DNA from: Astrocystis sublimbata
Taxonomy: Eukaryota; Ascomycota; Sordariomycetes; Xylariales; Xylariaceae
Direction: 5' to 3'
DNA length: 64,000 bases
NCBI GenBank assembly: GCA_022453515.1
Contig: JAJNNY010000032.1
Coordinates: forward strand, 1-64,000
Shown in pieces: positions 60,303-64,000 of this stretch; within the stretch, counting starts at the first letter, position 1, and each line of letters begins with the position of its first letter. Below the pieces are notes generated by a model, which had not been told where the DNA came from, searched no databases, and saw only the letters and a list, made by a program, of their open reading frames with translations. The position numbers and the translations under genes were made by a program.

Positions 60303-61435
60303 AACCCAAGCGTAATGAGGATTTGATTTGGGCAATATAGACTTGGACGAATCGTCCTAGAAATGTGTTTGTGGTACATAGGTGGGATGTCAGGGTTAGA
60401 TGTCTGTATCATTCATCTGGAGTTTAGGTAGGTTCATTCTGAGGTATCGTACATGTATGTATATGTATAGTCATTGCCTTTTACCTTTGCCTTTGCTTCC
60501 AATTGGTCTGTGGGCAGCTGTTTTAGTGTTGCTCGTATGCTTTTTATTGTGTGATCGACACAACCCACGAATGCATACACGTGTCAAAGATGTAACGTGA
60601 TTTATACCAGCGTAGTATATGGGTCAGATTGGTGAGGTAAAAATACGTGGGTACAACTTTATTGATGGTCTCCTCGACTTTCGAAGATTATCTCATCCCA
60701 TCTAGTCATAGGACAATTCGAAGCTAGCACTACCTAGTAGGTAGACAGACCCATTGTGAAGCCTTGTGAAGCCAAGGCACCTACAGCGTAACTTGGCGTA
60801 ACGTTGACGAGTTAGGCTCTCTGTTACTAGAGCGAGTTTCGCGTAACGGACATGCCACGCATGGGGTCTGCCAGCTGCAGGCAGTCGACGGCTGGCTCAG
60901 TGGTGTTACCTAGGTCAGCATGTGCAGGACTCAGTGTCGTCACACTTAGTTTCCAAGGTTGGACCATCCATTCGAACAAGCAACCCCCTAGACCTCGAAG
61001 CAGCTTGCAAACCAGACACGACTGCGAGCGACACAAAACGCATGCGCCAAGGTGTGGTTGCTTGCTCCTTGACGTGCATCACTCGATCGCCCCGAACTCT
61101 GGTCTGGATTGTATCATTGTTGGTTCCCACGGGCAGCTCTGCCGTTCCGACACTCATTCACCCTCACTCATACACTCCTTAGCTAGAGCCAGACAGACCG
61201 ACGTGCTGCAGCAATGCTCTGTGTATAGGACGAGATCTTGCGCCCGCATCCTGTCGTCGCTCTCATGTTGGAATCGTGAAATCTACCCACCCCCATCCCC
61301 AGCCCGTCCCACTCCGTCCTCGTCGCCGTCACCGCCTCCGTCGTCCGATTTGCCGCTGCCGGCCCCCCGCCGAACTTGTCTTCCGCCCACCGCATCACGC
61401 TTCGATCACGATCCCGACGATTCCACACCGTAGCC
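60303..61435. other. Intergenic region, exchanger 3' end to kinase
   Basis: 1.13 kb. The left part is the 3' UTR of the exchanger. The right part, from about 61270, is CT-rich leader of the kinase. Frames such as 60852-61433 are open but have no domain and end by running into the kinase leader. Confidence 0.5.
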
Positions 61436-64000
61436 ATGGCTTCCTACAACGGCTCCGTGCCCATGGCCCATCACGGGCAGTCGCAGATGCACATGCCTAT
61501 GCAGGCACCGGCTGCCCCCGCCGGCACCTTCGCACCGGGGACCAAGATCCAGGTCGGTGAGCACAGGGTGGTCATACAGAGGTATCTGTCCGAGGGCGGT
61601 TTCGCGCACGTCTACCTCGTCAAGCTGCCCCGCGCCGTCGACGGCACCGATCTGGCGGTCCTGAAGAGAGTGGCCGTGCCAGACAAGGAGACATTGCGTG
61701 CGATGCGCACCGAGGTCGAGACCATGAAGCGGTTGAAGGGACACCGCCACATCGTCACCTACCTCGATTCGCATGCCTCGGAGCTGAAGGGCGGCGGCTA
61801 CGAGGTCTTCCTGCTGATGGAGTATTGCGACGGCGCTGGGTTGATCGACTTCATGAACACACGACTGCAGCACCGTCTGACCGAGCCCGAGATCCTAAAC
61901 ATCTTCTCCGACATCGCCGAGGGCGTCGCCTGCATGCATTACCTCAAACCAGCGTTGCTGCACCGGGATCTCAAAGTAGAGAACGTCCTGATCACGATGC
62001 ACGGTTCCAAGAGGAAGTTCAAGCTCTGCGACTTTGGTTCCGCCTCCCCGCCCAAAGCTGCACCTCAGACGGTTGTGGAATGCCGGTTGTTAGACGAGGA
62101 TATCCAGAAGCACACTACGATGCAGTACAGAAGCCCCGAAATGGTCGACGTGTACAGGAAGCAGCCGATAGACGAGAAGTCGGACATTTGGGCGCTGGGT
62201 GTGCTCCTCTACAAACTCTGCTACTACACAACCCCCTTCGAGGACCAGGGCCAACTGGCCATCTTGAATGCGAGCTATCGATTCCCTAGCTACCCTGCTT
62301 TCTCCGACAGGCTGAAACAGTTGATCGGTAAGTTGTTCGATGCCGGCCGCCGTATCTTCGAGCTGATAGTCCACCAGCCTCCATGCTCCGAGAGAACCTG
62401 ACTTCCAGGCCGAATATATACCAAGTGCTCCGAGAAAGCTGCAAGATGCAGGGCCGTGAAGTGCCCATTCGCGATGTTAGTCGCCCTCCCTCTGCTTGAA
62501 GTCAGAGCCCCGTAGTGCCATCGGCTAACACTCCATCGCAGATCTACTCAGACCGATCCCATTCGTCGGAGCCGCAAAGGAGGGAACAGTCCTCCTCACT
62601 CCCCGCAGAACGTAAAACTAGTGGTACACCGACTGTGGGCGCCGTATACTCTCCGCCGCCACAGCAACAAGCCCAAGCACTTCCCGATATAACGCCCATG
62701 CGCCGAGGGAGACCGACTACTACTGCCTCAGCAGCCATTACCACCAACCCGGCCCCACCTTCGCAAGCCCCTGCAAAGGCGACTGCCCCGAAAGTGACTT
62801 CTGGCGACCCCTTTGCTGCTCTTGATGCCAGGTCAGGAGGCAAATCTAGTAGCGACGAGTTGTCCTCCAGGTTCCCGACTCTGGATCAGTTCACCCTTCT
62901 GCACGACCACGGAGCCAACTTCGAGTTTGACAGCCCAACATCACCACAGGCGCCACCCAATCAATCGATAGCGCAGCTCGATCAACGTGTAGCTGAGAAT
63001 CTCGTCGATGATGCTTTCTCCAGGCTACCCGCGAAGTCTGGCTCAGCCTCGGAGGGCTACAGGTCCGAGGGCCAGAGGCAATTTACCGACCCGGGTCGCG
63101 TACAGTCCGCGACCACAGCTGCTAATGAACAACTCCAGAAAACTACCTCGGCCCCGCAAAGACCGGTGATCGAGAGAAGTAAAGCGTCTGCCATCATATC
63201 TAACAACCCTGAACTGCAAGCCATATCATCCAGTCTGCCCCAACCCAACCATGAAGTCTCCAACAAGTCGAAAATGGTCTCTATCGGAACTATGACTAGT
63301 CCTCCACTCGAACCGCAGGCTCGTGATTATCCTCCAATCCACCGGTTTCCACCGGCAGACCAGCATCGCTCGACGAGCCTACCCAGGCAGCCGAATTTGC
63401 CAACTTCGAGTCAGGCACAATTGGATCCAAACTTGGCGATCAGGCCATCCCCCAGCCCTCGAGTCCCGTCAGTGCAATCACAATCCGCGCTCACAGGACA
63501 ACCATCTTCCTCGCGACCATCACTGGAAGTTGGGCGACCGAATCTCGACTTTATGGAACAACCGACGAGGTCTTCCTCCAACGTGAGCCGATCCAGACCA
63601 TCCAGCATCTATCTTGAGTCTAGCATGGATTATCTGCGTGAGCGAGAGGCAGCAGCTAGACCTCTACGTACACCGGGTCAACCCTCACCCAGACTGTCTC
63701 CCAATGCTGGATCCCCCAGGATTGAGCCCCAAGATGAAAGTACTATCGAATCCAATGTTGAATTCCTGCGGACGATGGAGGACTACGATAATAAGAAGAA
63801 AGATAAAGGCGCTAAGCAGCACAGTAAACGTTCGAGCCTAAGTTCGCTATCGGGCACCAAGAATATCCTAGCTGGGAAATTCGGTGATGCCTTCAAGCGT
63901 TTCGAAGGGAATCCCTCGAGCTCTTCAGTACGGACACCGTCTCCCTTGAAAGATGAAGGAAATCATGGCTTGACGCCCATCGCTGGATCCGAGGCCACGG
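61436..64000 (+). CDS. Ark1/Prk1-family serine/threonine kinase, partial at 3' end
   Basis: Exons 61436-62327, 62378-62475 and 62542 to the window edge; phases 1 and 0. It starts MASYNGSVPMAHHGQ in a good context (GCCATGG). The kinase domain spans about residues 35-320: Gly loop LSEGGFAHVYLV, Lys in AVLKRV, catalytic loop LLHRDLKVENVLI, DFGSAS and the activation segment QYRSPEMVDVY, all typical of the actin-regulating/numb-associated (Ark1/Prk1/Akl1, AAK1/BIKE) family. These kinases phosphorylate endocytic adaptors to control actin-patch dynamics at the plasma membrane. Exon 2 completes the lobe (RPNIYQVLRESCKMQGREVP). The rest (over 480 residues so far) is disordered, Pro/Ser/Gln-rich, with a conserved-looking NILAGKFGDAFKRFE segment near the edge. 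The stop lies beyond 64000. Confidence 0.93.

Overview
The window is nuclear DNA of a filamentous ascomycete (Pezizomycotina, most likely a Sordariomycete). The evidence is spliceosomal introns of about 50-160 nt with GTRNGT donors and CAG/TAG acceptors, a velvet regulator, a PTH11/SAT4-type rhodopsin-domain protein, a GH131 glucanase, an NRPS-like carboxylate reductase, and RIP-like degenerate repeats. No tRNA, rRNA or CRISPR feature was recognised. I resolved 15 protein-coding genes to exon level by reading splice sites and checking phase by hand; the last one runs off the right edge.

Layout. 1-3.1 kb is an AT-rich graveyard: a kinase-like fragment, a decayed dynamin-like GTPase gene with an internal deletion, and a clean 363-bp solo LTR with a 5-bp target duplication inside it. 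3.1-19 kb is a housekeeping block: a DUF1770 (Atg43-like) protein, a WHIM-domain chromatin protein, translation release factor eRF1, prephenate dehydratase, the pyruvate dehydrogenase E1-alpha subunit and a velvet transcription factor (probably VelC). 19-28.3 kb is a gene desert. 28.3-35.8 kb holds two minus-strand accessory genes, a three-exon A-T-R carboxylate reductase and a five-exon rhodopsin-domain membrane protein. 35.8-47.9 kb is again gene-poor, with only a short GPR1/FUN34/YaaH transporter (41.5-42.3 kb) and one doubtful small secreted ORF. 47.9-53.7 kb is a secreted/membrane block: an IgE-binding-like (DUF7907-type) secreted protein, a MAPEG enzyme, a secreted orphan and a GH131 beta-glucanase. 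54.5-64 kb has a SUT-type sugar/H+ symporter, an NHX-type Na+/H+ exchanger and an Ark1/Prk1-family kinase.

How the genes fit together. There is no operon logic and no complete biosynthetic cluster. The reductase stands without PKS, P450 or dedicated transporter neighbours, so it is best read as an orphan small-molecule reductase. GH131 (beta-glucan cleavage), the SUT-type symporter (oligosaccharide uptake) and the secreted proteins lie within about 9 kb, which would suit plant-biomass or host-surface use, but that is inference. The most notable non-genic signals are the solo LTR in the dynamin relic, the enriched palindrome TACCTAGGTA (five perfect copies), the two long gene-poor stretches, and an 8-nt terminal exon predicted for GH131.
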